Positions 45,410 to 55,221 of a stretch of 64,000 bases of DNA are shown here, piece after piece (position 1 is the first letter of the stretch; each line of letters opens with the position of its first letter). The notes under the pieces were generated by a model. It saw only the letters and a list, made by a program, of their open reading frames with translations, was not told the origin of the DNA and made no database searches. A program made the position numbers and the translations under genes. This DNA is from Buxus sempervirens (Eukaryota; Streptophyta; Magnoliopsida; Buxales; Buxaceae): assembly GCA_947561395.2 (NCBI GenBank), contig OX387193.1:3038001-3102000 (forward strand), written 5' to 3'.

Positions 45410-46619
45410 TAGTAATAGATATATGCGGAAAGCCGAGTCTTAAATATCTTTATATTTTCTCCAATATCCTTTTCGGTATTATCTTTATGTTTATATCTTT
45501 ATATTGAATATTTTTATCTTTGTATTTATATTTATCTTTATATTTAATATCTTAATCTTAATCTTAATCTTTTTTAAATAACATGTATATCTAACATATT
45601 TGTAATGCTTTTAATAAATGTGATCTTTATTAATTTAAAACCTTTGAATATAAATTCAAAACTTAAAATTATATAAAATTAATATATTAATAATAATTAA
45701 TATATAATTAATAATAATAAAATTGAGATATGTTATTAATATAAATCTTTATAAAATTAAATATAAAGATAAGCATATTAATAAATTAATATATTATCAA
45801 AGCAATCAAAACCTTAGAAGTTATGCAGAATAAATAAGTTGAAGGAACTTGAGAATCTCTAGAAGAAGGTCATTGAAATCAATCTAGGAGAAATCAAATG
45901 ACTTATAGAAGAGATAAAAACTAATAATTTTCTTTTAGAATATTAAAGATTTTTGGTACTTTATACAGATTTATATTGAATTATTTAAATAAATCTATAT
46001 TATGCTTTTAATAATATATTACATATATTAGATATCTATCTAATATATAATATATTATCACGTATACAATCTCGGATTTATAAAAATTGTGTGTTAGAAA
46101 AATATGAAGAGTGGGGTAGGATTTATGGTCATGTACTCTACGTATTTTTGTTTTTAATTCCGAATGTTGTATAACTATTATACATGTGGAAATTCTGAAA
46201 ACAACAACTAAATTCAATAAATATGGGACATGTAAAACCATAACACAAGACCTGAAAAACATTGCTATTCAAACACAAAACCATACAAAATTCTTTTTAA
46301 AGAGTTTCTTTAGTGATTATAAAAAAAATGAAACTGAGAAAATTGAACAATAAAGGCCCAATTCAATCATGGTCCAGGAAGGGATCGGAGAAAATTAATT
46401 GGATCAACACAAGATCAACACAAGATCAACACAAGACCATGTCAGTAGGCTCAAAGTGATCGAATTTGATGTGTCATTGTGACTACCAACGGGTAGTTTG
46501 CTCGGAACCCCCTTTTTTTTTTCTTTTTGTGGTGGTGGGGTTAAGAAAACATTCTATTATATGGTAATACTAATAACTTATAATATTCAGAAATCAGTTG
46601 AGCCATTTTGTTATGATAT
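45410..46619. other. Very AT-rich intergenic DNA, no gene seen
   Basis: Long stretches of TTTATATTTAT and AATATATTAATAA. A small triple repeat of AGATCAACACA lies at about 46400-46435. Nothing else recognisable. Confidence 0.5.
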
Positions 46620-47281
46620 CTATCTAGCTAACAGAAGGAGAAAAAGGGCCATTTTCCATCCGCAACTTTGTTTAGCTAAACCAGCCGCAACTCCGTTTGC
46701 AGCTCTTCTAGTGTGCTGAGCTCCACCTGTTGAAACATTTTGTGGCTTTCTTTGATGTCCTACACGAGATTGCTTGCCACGGTACAAAAGCTTTGCCGTT
46801 GATTCCATTGATGCCCTGTGAAGCATTGCCCTCAATTTCTATTATCTTTAGTTCCTGCCTCACAAAGCAGCTTTCATGCCTTCATACAATTAGGTGGATT
46901 AGCCAAAAACAGCAAAGCGTTGATAAGTTACCATCTTTTCTACGCAAGGAATGTCTTTACCCAGATGAAGTGAAAGTGCCCCAAGTCCAAACCAACCCTC
47001 CAAGTATATGTTCCTTCATCCAGCGGGTCCCTCCTGCTGGAAGATCTGCTGGTCCAACGCTGACATTAATAGGGATTTTTTGCACCGAATAGCTTCAAGA
47101 TCACAACAAAAATATTCAAATGAACAATCAAGAGAAATAAAACAAATGGGGGATTTGAACCTCGAGAAACAGAAAGCATCACCAAATTTCAATCTCGACC
47201 TTTACAGACTTTTCTTCTATGTTACAAAGAGGGGTTTGTTTATGTGTGAGGGAAGGCAGAGTGAGGATGAGTGTTTCTTCG
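46620..47281. other. Unassigned non-repetitive DNA with open frames on both strands
   Basis: A 120-codon plus-strand frame (46730-47092) and a 71-codon minus-strand frame (46620-46835) overlap. Neither shows a motif I recognise nor clear splice sites. Part of it may be the 3' flank of the orphan kinesin-light-chain exon that follows on the minus strand. Confidence 0.3.
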
Positions 47282-47516
47282 TCAAGTTCTGAACCCCAAA
47301 CCAGACCATCTTTTCGTTACTTCTTTCTTTGTCCTCTGGGCCTTGGAATCAATAAGGTTTTCGAGTGATTTTGCTTTTCTGTTGCGGGACCTGCCTGCTT
47401 CTTTCAAGAGTTCAGACAGCCTTTTCTTCTCGTCATCAAAGTCAGGATTTGCTGTTCCAAGCTTCTCTTCCCTCGTCTTAAGAATATACTCCAAGATCTC
47501 AATTGAATCTTCTACC
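47282..47516 (-). pseudogene. Orphan last exon of a kinesin light chain-related (KLCR/CMU) gene
   Basis: After the acceptor TTGTTACAG the exon reads VEDSIEILEYILKTREEKLG, TANPDFDDEKKRLSELLKEA, GRSRNRKAKSLENLIDS and TKKEVTKRWSGLGFRT, then stops. This is the characteristic C-terminus of plant kinesin light chain-related TPR proteins that anchor cellulose synthase microtubule tracks at the cell cortex (family knowledge). The exon is intact with a good acceptor. No TPR-encoding exon is recognisable in the ~16 kb to the right before unrelated sequence, so it is probably a separated duplicate. Confidence 0.8.
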
Positions 47517-47539
47517 CTGTAACAAAAATTCAAGTATGA

Positions 47540-48193
47540 CTAACATAGCAGGTTCAACAGCAAGGCTTCTGAAATTTTGCTTGCGCAGTGGTCCACACTC
47601 TACAGTGTCGAGTAATTAAGCTAAAGTCAAAATAGTAATTGAGCTAACTATCATAAAGAGTAACTGAGCTACCGTTTAAAGAGCCAAAAAGAGTACAAAT
47701 AACTAAAAATCATGAAGATTTATTGACTTAATTTCAAAAGAGCGAAAAAGAATCTACAAACATTTATTGAGATTTGAGCCTACACAGGTTAATTTCTGTT
47801 GGATATTTGCCCCCTTCTTGAGTTGCAGATGAAATAGAAAGTTTGAGAGCACATGCAAAGTTGTAACTAAGCCAAAGATAATTTGCAGAAAGATTATTCA
47901 GTTAAGGTAAACTTCAATTACTCTCAGAATTTTAGACAAAAAGAAAGAAGATCCATTTTCAAATACAAGGCCTTCTCCAAACTGGTTCATGCACTTGTCA
48001 GATTCATGGTTGTGGCGCCTGAATCTGGAACCAGAAAAACACAACTTAAACATTTAAATTGAAGTGAGAATATAATATTAAAGTGAAAGAGGACGAATAT
48101 ACAAAATGTACAGAATGGAAAAAACACAAGAACTGCCCAGCCCAACCCTTAAACAAGATCACCTAATATCACAACTATCTCACATCTATTAGA
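47540..48193. other. Intergenic DNA, no gene seen
   Basis: AT-rich non-coding sequence with partial repeats of GAGCTAACTATCATAAAGAGTAA (about 47640). No exon of the kinesin-light-chain gene is recognisable here. Confidence 0.5.
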
Positions 48194-48323
48194 ACTCATC
48201 AAAAGATGGAATGCCAAAGAAAAATTCAGCTTTCCTAGCTCTTGCTTTTGCCAATTTATCTGCAACATCATTTGCCATTCTAGGCACATGATTGAACGAA
48301 GCGTTCAACTCAACTTCAGATAT
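48194..48323 (-). pseudogene. LINE RNase H C-terminal remnant
   Basis: The minus-strand frame reads VELNASFNHVPRMANDVADK, then LAKARARKAEFFFGIPSF, then a stop. The HVPRxANxxADxLA pattern is the end of the RNase H domain of plant LINE ORF2. No other part of the element is evident. Confidence 0.7.
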
Positions 48324-49103
48324 CATGCAGACAGATATCGGAAAAGAGAATTAGATGGGGATGTCATGTGGGGACCAGAACTTGGAAGAGAAAGGGCACT
48401 GATAAAGGCCAATACATTTCAGAAAAAAAAAATATATATATATATATGTCAAGAGAAGTCATCAGGGACAAAATAAAGAGAAATGGACAATCAGAAGCTT
48501 TTGGAAACCTTGATCCCTAGCCTGCTTCACCCCACTGTGCAACCACTTTCTGAGCTGCATCAGATATTCATTGGAGTTTAAAACATGAATAAACAGTTGT
48601 GAGACAATATATTGATTGAATCAAGCCACAGGGCTCAAGCTAGATGGTTCCTCTTGATGTTCCACAAAGCCGGATTCAAACAAAAAGAGCATGATTCTGA
48701 TACAAAACAGCGGAGTTATGGACTTAAGCCTAGGTTCTTTAATGGATTCACATTAAATACTGGTAGAAATATTAGAAAGACCTTAGGTAGATTAGTAGGA
48801 ATAGATAGTTCCCAAAACAAGATTCAAAGCTTGCTCTCAAGGATTGATTTTTAAAAAAGGAACCTAAATGGAACCAATCAAAAAGGATTTGGATACACAA
48901 ACATGGAAAAAAAATAATAAGGGAAAACAAATTTCTTGGAACTCATTTTGTTATTTGTTAACCAAACAATTTTCTGACTGAAAATTCATTCTGCTACGTG
49001 CTAACCAAATGCAAATAGAAAGACTTCAAAATTAATTCGCAACTCTAAATAGCTGATATAATGGAAATAGAAAGTTAAAAAAAAGGAAAGCAATTCTTAC
49101 GAC
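48324..49103. other. Intergenic DNA with a short AT microsatellite
   Basis: Contains (AT)n at about 48431-48447 and AT-rich sequence. An 80-codon plus-strand frame (48612-48854) has no recognisable motif and is not supported as a gene. Confidence 0.5.
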
Positions 49104-49379
49104 GGGCTGACATCGTCCACCGCTGTATTAAGCTGCAAAACCTGCCGCGTATAGGATGACGCCACGTGGATTATAGGCCACGTCATCAGAGCCCGTTAAC
49201 ACAATAACACCTCTCCGTTTCGGGCTTGCATCGTCTACAGCATGTCCTTTCACAGCATGTACTACAGCGTAGAGGAAACATCACCACGCGTCCAGGCACT
49301 CCCGCGTGCCTGGCACGCAATCCATTAACGTTATCTCCGTTCCGTTAAGCTCTTATTAAACCAAAAATACAATGTGCAG

Positions 49380-49670
49380 TCCCTCATCAGCTTTGAAGAG
49401 GCCTGACAACTAATCGCCCGGAGTAACCCCCATGAGCCCTTTCCTCCTCCACTTTTAACAGAAACCGTTTCCCCGCCGTTTAAAGTTGGCCGACTGAGTC
49501 GATCCTGCCGGATTCTTAAATCTTCCATCTCCATCTTCCGCGGAAATCTCGTCAATCCATACAAACCCATATACCATCTGGGTTTCATCGGAGGCTGGTA
49601 ACTTGACGGTAATGGCATTGGCAAAGCTCTGGAGCTTGAAGTTCTCTGAAACTTGTCGTGACCCAGGCAA
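49380..49670 (-). pseudogene. Second captured gene piece in the Pack-MULE
   Basis: A minus-strand frame reading MPGSRQVSENFKLQSFANAI, then TVKLPASDETQMVYGFVWID, looks protein-like but ends without a recognisable domain. A different frame (49331-49624) overlaps it, so the correct reading is uncertain. Its composition differs from the 49718-50041 ORF, which suggests capture from a second locus. Confidence 0.3.
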
Positions 49671-49717
49671 CGATTATTGCCTATAACTCGGCCTCTGTCA
49701 CTACCAAACGAAGAGCT

Positions 49718-50041
49718 CTATAATTTGTATAAGTTCAACGGCTCTGACCGTAAACGGGGATGAAGTTCGAAGGTTTTAGGGATGTGGGTATGGTGGGAAA
49801 GAGGTGATTTGGAAGGAAAAAGCTTCCCACAGAAGATGATATTCTCCGTAGGGCAAGTCTCCACCTTCGGATCACGGGAGAACTCAAAGTGCTCATGCTC
49901 CGATGAGGTCAGTGTATCGCCGGCAGAGGCATCTTCCCAGTTGATGAGTTCGTCGTCTTTGTGATGTAAAGGAAGATCGCAGAGAGAAAGAGCGTCCTCT
50001 GCGTCTTCGAGGTCCTGAAGGAGATCAACGTTGTCCTGCAT
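49718..50041 (-). CDS. Captured ORF of 107 codons inside the Pack-MULE
   Basis: From ATG 50041 the frame reads MQDNVDLLQDLEDAEDALSL, then CDLPLHHKDDELINWEDAS, HEHFEFSRDPKVET and NIIFCGKLFPSK, ending LYKL and a stop. The acidic start and the FEF...NIIFCGKL pattern look like a natural plant protein (small nuclear-type proteins share FEF and a short I/FxGxL motif), but I cannot name the family. The frame is uninterrupted and a leader lies upstream inside the element. It may be a copied gene fragment or a small chimeric gene; whether it is expressed is unknown. Confidence 0.5.
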   Translation of the reverse strand: MQDNVDLLQDLEDAEDALSLCDLPLHHKDDELINWEDASAGDTLTSSEHEHFEFSRDPKVETCPTENIIFCGKLFPSKSPLSHHTHIPKTFELHPRLRSEPLNLYKL

Positions 50042-51042
50042 TGCTTCTGAGTGGAGTCCGATTCTTACTTCCCTTGCTTGGGGTAAGCAAAGGGAATTGA
50101 AGAAGATGTGATGAGTTGTGAAAGTGAGATCACGAAGGAGAATATAAATAAAGTGGGAGAATCAGATACCAGGGATTTTCTTGGACGCGTCGAGCCTTGG
50201 ACTTTCTGCGGCTTCTAAACGACGGAATGTTAATCACATCGAGACGGTTTGACATGCCGGACGTTATTTTCTTTTTTGTATTTTTGGTTTAATAAGAGCT
50301 TAACGGAGATAACGTTAATGGCTTGCGTGCCAGGCACGCGGGAGTGCCTGGACGCCTGGACGCGTGGCGATGTTTCCTCGACGCTGTAGTCCATGCTGTG
50401 AAGGACATGCTGTAGACGATGCAAGTCCCTCCGTTTCTCTTCTCCGCTCAAATCGAATGAGCGACTCCAGAGAGGAATCGGATCCTTGAACTCCGGTGGC
50501 CTAATATAACCTCCGACGTTTCATAACTCCGGTGATCTAACTTCTGTTTCTGTTATCCATGTTCACATACATAAAAAAAGGGGTATGGGATGGAACTTCT
50601 ATTTGATTTCTGGCATCAATCAACTCATCCCGTTCCGTCATCTTTGGTTTCAGAAACTACCTCTCCAATATACTTTGTTGCTTCCGGGACCTACCTCAGT
50701 TCCAGTGTACTCTGCTGCTTCCAGATTAAGTTCTTCCTGTAGCATATCATTATTCTTCATTTGTCCCTATCGCTGTTCCAATTGCTATGGATCTCAATGA
50801 AGAGTCCGGTTAAACGAGCACGATCCGGCGTGTTTGTTTCACAGGGGAGGTCTCTGTTTCCGGCGACCTCACCTGAGATCGATAGAGGCTATGGGAAGGA
50901 ACTTCTCTTCTATTTGATTTTAGCAGAGAGGCGTTAACGCCTTCACGATGACGCGTCCATATGCTCCACGGGGCCGCATCCGATATGAGCGGCAGGTTTT
51001 GCAGCATGATACAGCGGTAGACGATGTCAGTCCTCTTACAAC

Positions 51043-52503
51043 GACCTTTACTCCATTTATCCGAAGACAACGCGTGACATACCTTTGTTAACCATAGCTG
51101 CTCAACTTCAGTTATGCGACCCGTTCTTTGCATTGCCGGAATCGGAAGTTGCTGCCATCAGGACTCGTCGGAATGAAGTCCAGACTTGCCGGAATCGAGG
51201 CTTACCAGAAATCGACCCGTGTTTTGCCTTGTGGGAACCGAGATTCGCCGGAATAGTCAAGGGTAATTGTGAGAACAGAAGCTGATTGTAGTTCTGTTAT
51301 CACCCCGACAAAGGTTTCCTGGTATTTCTCTGGCACCTTCTCGGTGGAAGTTTTAGTATTTCACTGGATTATTGATGGGGATGAAAAGGATGTGAGTTTC
51401 AGGGGATTATTGAGATTCTGTGGCGAGTGCAGCGAAGAGCGCTGAAGCGGAGAGAAGAAAGGGCTTTTGGATTTGATCATTAGAGGTTACAGAAGGAAGA
51501 CCAGTTGCTTGCGACCGACCCGATCCTAAAGAAGGTGGACGAGAAGTGCTCCTCCATACATAGTGTTGGAAGCCTTAACGGCGTTTGATTTTTTTGTTTT
51601 ATATTTTTAAAATTTGTAACCGATCGTCTCTTTCTCCATTTAAAAACCAGAGAGAGGAAAAGTGTGTAACTGTGTTAGACCTTCTTCTTCCTCCAATCAA
51701 GCCAATGAACCGGGCCAAAGATAAAGAAAAAAACCGAGAGGAAGATGAGCAAGAGAGAGGGGAAGGAAGAGGAAGCGGGAAAAGTGTAAGAGAAGAGAGG
51801 AGTTGACCCTACAAATGTGTTTCTTTAAAAAAAAAAAAAGAAGAAGAAGAAGAAAATGTGTGAAAGAGGAATTTCCGCAAGCTTCTATTGTTAAAGTTGT
51901 GGAGAAGATGGGTGCCAGAATCGTCAAGACTTGCCAGAAGAACAGATGTGCAGTGACTCCGCTCTTGTTTCAATGGCCGCAGCCTCAGGGATTCTGATAT
52001 GGGCGATTACCGTATAGACTGGTATGTTTCTACCCTATCGTCATGAATTCTGGTGTTTACTAGCTTTTGAGGAATACGAAATAAATAGTTTTTAGGTTTT
52101 GGTGGAGGTGGTTGGTCCTTCTTATCCTCTTTTTCTTCTGATCTTGCATATGCTTCTTGCATGCACTTTGCAAAATCAAAAACTGTTTGAGACGGTTTGG
52201 GTGTCTTCTGCGGCAAAAGAAAAAGAAAAGGGTGCTGGCAAGATCAATTCTGTGGAAGGGGTGTGTGGGAGAAGTAAGTGGGGAGAAGAGAGGGCGACTA
52301 GTAGAATGGTTTTGGGTGCTGTCTTTTCTTGGTGGTTTTACTATTTTATTTTAGTGATCCTGTTTCATTTTTTTCCCTTTGTTTTCTACAGTTGTCAATT
52401 GCTGTTTCATATCGCTGTTAAGAGCAACATGGAAGCAATTCTTGGTAGGGATACACTTTTGAGAGTTGGGTAAGCCATGTAAAGAAAATATTGAATTTTT
52501 GCT
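51043..52503. other. Intergenic region with unsupported open frames
   Basis: Repeats of GCCGGAATCG-like motifs occur at 51130-51250, and (GAA)n at about 51838-51855. A minus-strand frame at 52216-52007 (MPQKTPKPSQTVFDFAKCMQ then EAYARSEEKEDKKDQPPPP) looks protein-like but matches nothing I know. Other frames (51585, 52099) are compositional. Confidence 0.35.
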
Positions 52504-55161
52504 AACTTAATGTGGTTGTTTGGGATTTGTTAGGTATTTTTGTTTCTCTTATCTTTAATTCTATTTCTGCATCTTTATTCTAGTTTCTGTTTGGAGTTTA
52601 CATCACTCTATCTATCACCTCCTCTCCATCTCTCTAACCGCCTCTCCCTCGCTCCTTCCATCCACTTTCCTTATCTTTCACTGCTTATTCCTCCTTTCCT
52701 CTCTTTCTCTCTCTGTCTCTATCGTCTTCCTCTTATCTCCCCTACTGTGAATTCCAAATCTCCAATTTCTGACCCTAGATACCTGATTTCCTTATAGAAT
52801 TGTGGAGCTGAATTGAGATTATGGATTGAAAAATGCCCAATGCAAATAACCAACTAGCCAAGTAATCTCTTTCTTTCTGAATCGTCTCCCTCCCTCCCTC
52901 CCCCCCCCCCCCCCCCCCCCCCCCCCCCGAAGTAAAGCTTAGAATGGTGCCAAAGAAATAAAAGTTTCATCTACCTTCTCTACTTAGTCTCAAACCAAAT
53001 CTTCCTCATGACATAGGCACATAGCACAAAAGTTCTTAATCTACATGACCAATGTGTTTAAACACCAATCTCGCAAAATAGCGCTCCCTTGTTTTTGTTC
53101 AAGCATTGGTATTGCGATTGATTACTATCATTCCCATATAGATTGATTACTATCATTCCCATATAGAATGTGTTTACTAGTCACAATAGTCTCCTGAAAT
53201 GCAGCAATGATTTTAAGGATAACCTTTTTTTTTTTTTTTTTGGAATACGGTAAGTTTATATTCATGTATTCCAAAAGAACGATTTAGAAGAACAGTACAT
53301 CCAACCCTCACACTAAGGGATCGGCTGAAAACTACAACCTGAAATCAAAGATCAAAACTATTAGGCTCAACCTATACCTGAAGTAATAGAGAGGCAAAAA
53401 TATTACGTATAAAACCAAGTTTTTCATAAGAACCTCATTAAAAGGGTTGTCTTGTATAAGCTTTGTATGCCATGAAACTTCATTGGTATGTCTCTTGTTG
53501 TTGAACTTGAGGGTAACTTCTTAGTAACCTTTTGGCTAACACCTTAACAAGTATCTTACTGGATTTGCAAAGCTAAGGGTTTGGGGTCTCTAATTTCTAT
53601 GTTTGATAGGCCCTAATACCGTAGGAGTAAGGATGGAAACTGTGTCATGTTAGTAAAGCCAAAAGGGAGCCATCCAATCACCGTGTGGAAGTCTTGTGAT
53701 ATTTAGTAATTTACTAGTTTTTTTTCACTTTCATGATTTAGTAATTGTCTACATTTACTGTGTCTTTTTCACTGATTTTAATCTCTGAATGTTATGATAT
53801 TTATTCTTGTTTTCGTAATTTGATTTGTTTTTACATGTTTTGAATAATATTTAAATATTTTTTTCCTTTGTTATGCTCATAATTTTATTTTTTCATTTCA
53901 TTATGGGCTACTTATGTTAACCTTCTCATGTGATAAGATGGTTAATAAATATTTTTATTCTTTTAGAATTCAATTATAACATGTCATTCTTGTACCTATC
54001 CTTTTTTTAAAATTTTTTTTGGTTCAACTATTTATTCATTTTTTGCTTTTTAATGTTGTAATTCTTTATATTAACCTTTTTGGCCTTTTTTTTTTTTTAC
54101 TTATTTCCTTTGCTGTCTTTTTTTAAATATTTACGTTTATTTTATGTTTTGATTTTCGTTTACAAGTTTTCATTGTGATTTAAACTGTTATCTCATTTTT
54201 CTCTGATTTGAGGTCTTTGATTTGGATTTTCATCTTTGTTTTCCTTTTTTTTTTAAGTTTGTGTTATAAATGCTTATTTTTCATTTTTTGTTCATCTTTA
54301 CATCTATATATATTTTCTAAATAATTTGATTTGATTCTTATTTACCTCTATCATTTAATTTTTATTTTGTTGTATATGACGATAAGTTGAGTAAATATTT
54401 TTTGTTTTACTTTTTTTTATGTCCTTTATCCTCTCATACCTTTCCTTTTTTGAACATTTTTCAATTATTTATTCTTTTTTTCAATTTTTTTATTTAGTAT
54501 ATTTTGTATGTTCAGCATATTTGTCTTTTTAGCTTATTTCATCGTAATTGAATGGTAAACCATGTTAAATAAAATAATCATTAAACTTCCTGTCATATTT
54601 TAGACAAAGAAAACCAATGGAAAATAGCTATAACATTCAAATCTAATTTAAACAAAAACTCGATTAAACTGAAAAAAGGCCAAATAAGGTTTAAACTTGG
54701 TGAAAAATATATGTATATAGAAGTATGCTACAACGAACATATAAGAAATCTAATTTCTAAAGTCACTCAAATTAAAAGATAAATGAGTTTAAAGCGTAAT
54801 GAAAAAGAAATATAAATACTTGCTGAAATCAATTAAGATAATAAACATAAATAGAAAATCGAAATTGATAACGAAAGCATTACAAAATAGGAGAAAAGGT
54901 TAAATCACGACAAATATATATGAAAACAAATTAAAAAATAAAAGTGCAAATAAGTATATTTAAAATTTTCCTTTGTTTTTTCTTTCTTTAAGGTATGATG
55001 GGAAGTTGAAAAGGTATTCTATTTAGGTTTCTTTTTAAACTTCATTCCATTGAATGTTTATATTTCTTTTGTTTTTATATTATGCTTTAAACTTTTTTTA
55101 ATTAACTTTTTACTATGATTTACTTAGTCTCTGTCTGATTTGACTTTTATTTACAATTATC
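52504..55161. repeat. ~2.7-kb direct repeat, left copy
   Basis: The sequence from GTGGTTGTTTGGGATTTGTT through CT-rich, T-rich and AT-rich parts recurs at 57955-60783 with substitutions and indels. No coding capacity. A 29-base C homopolymer lies at 52900-52928; the other copy has only CCCTCCCTCCCCCCTC there. Confidence 0.9.
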
Positions 55162-55221
55162 TTTTGATTTATCTTTCTTGACGGTTTGATTAGATTTTTT
55201 GTAAATATTTATATTGTCATT

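Larger units (their letters stand above)
49222..50428. mobile_element. Inner Pack-MULE with captured coding sequence
   Basis: The ends GGGCTTGCATCGTCTACAGC and (inverted) GGACTTGCATCGTCTACAGC begin terminal repeats of about 150 bp that run to TTATTAAACCAAAAATACAA. The exact 9-bp duplication CTCCGTTTC flanks it at 49213-49221 and 50429-50437. Nine-base duplications and long TIRs define Mutator-like elements, and the lack of transposase with gene-like interior defines a Pack-MULE. The interior has at least two coding-looking pieces, 49718-50041 and about 49380-49670. Confidence 0.9.
49104..51033. mobile_element. Outer Mutator-like element (MULE)
   Basis: The left end GGGCTGACATCGTCCACCGC matches the inverted right end GGACTGACATCGTCTACCGC. 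Similarity (GCTGCAAAACCTGCCGC) continues for roughly 55-100 bp. The flanks are TCTTACGAC (49095-49103) and TCTTACAAC (51034-51042), a 9-bp target-site duplication with one change. About 710 bp belong to this element once the inner insertion is removed. Its interior (50438-50950) has no recognised gene, so it is non-autonomous. Confidence 0.85.
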
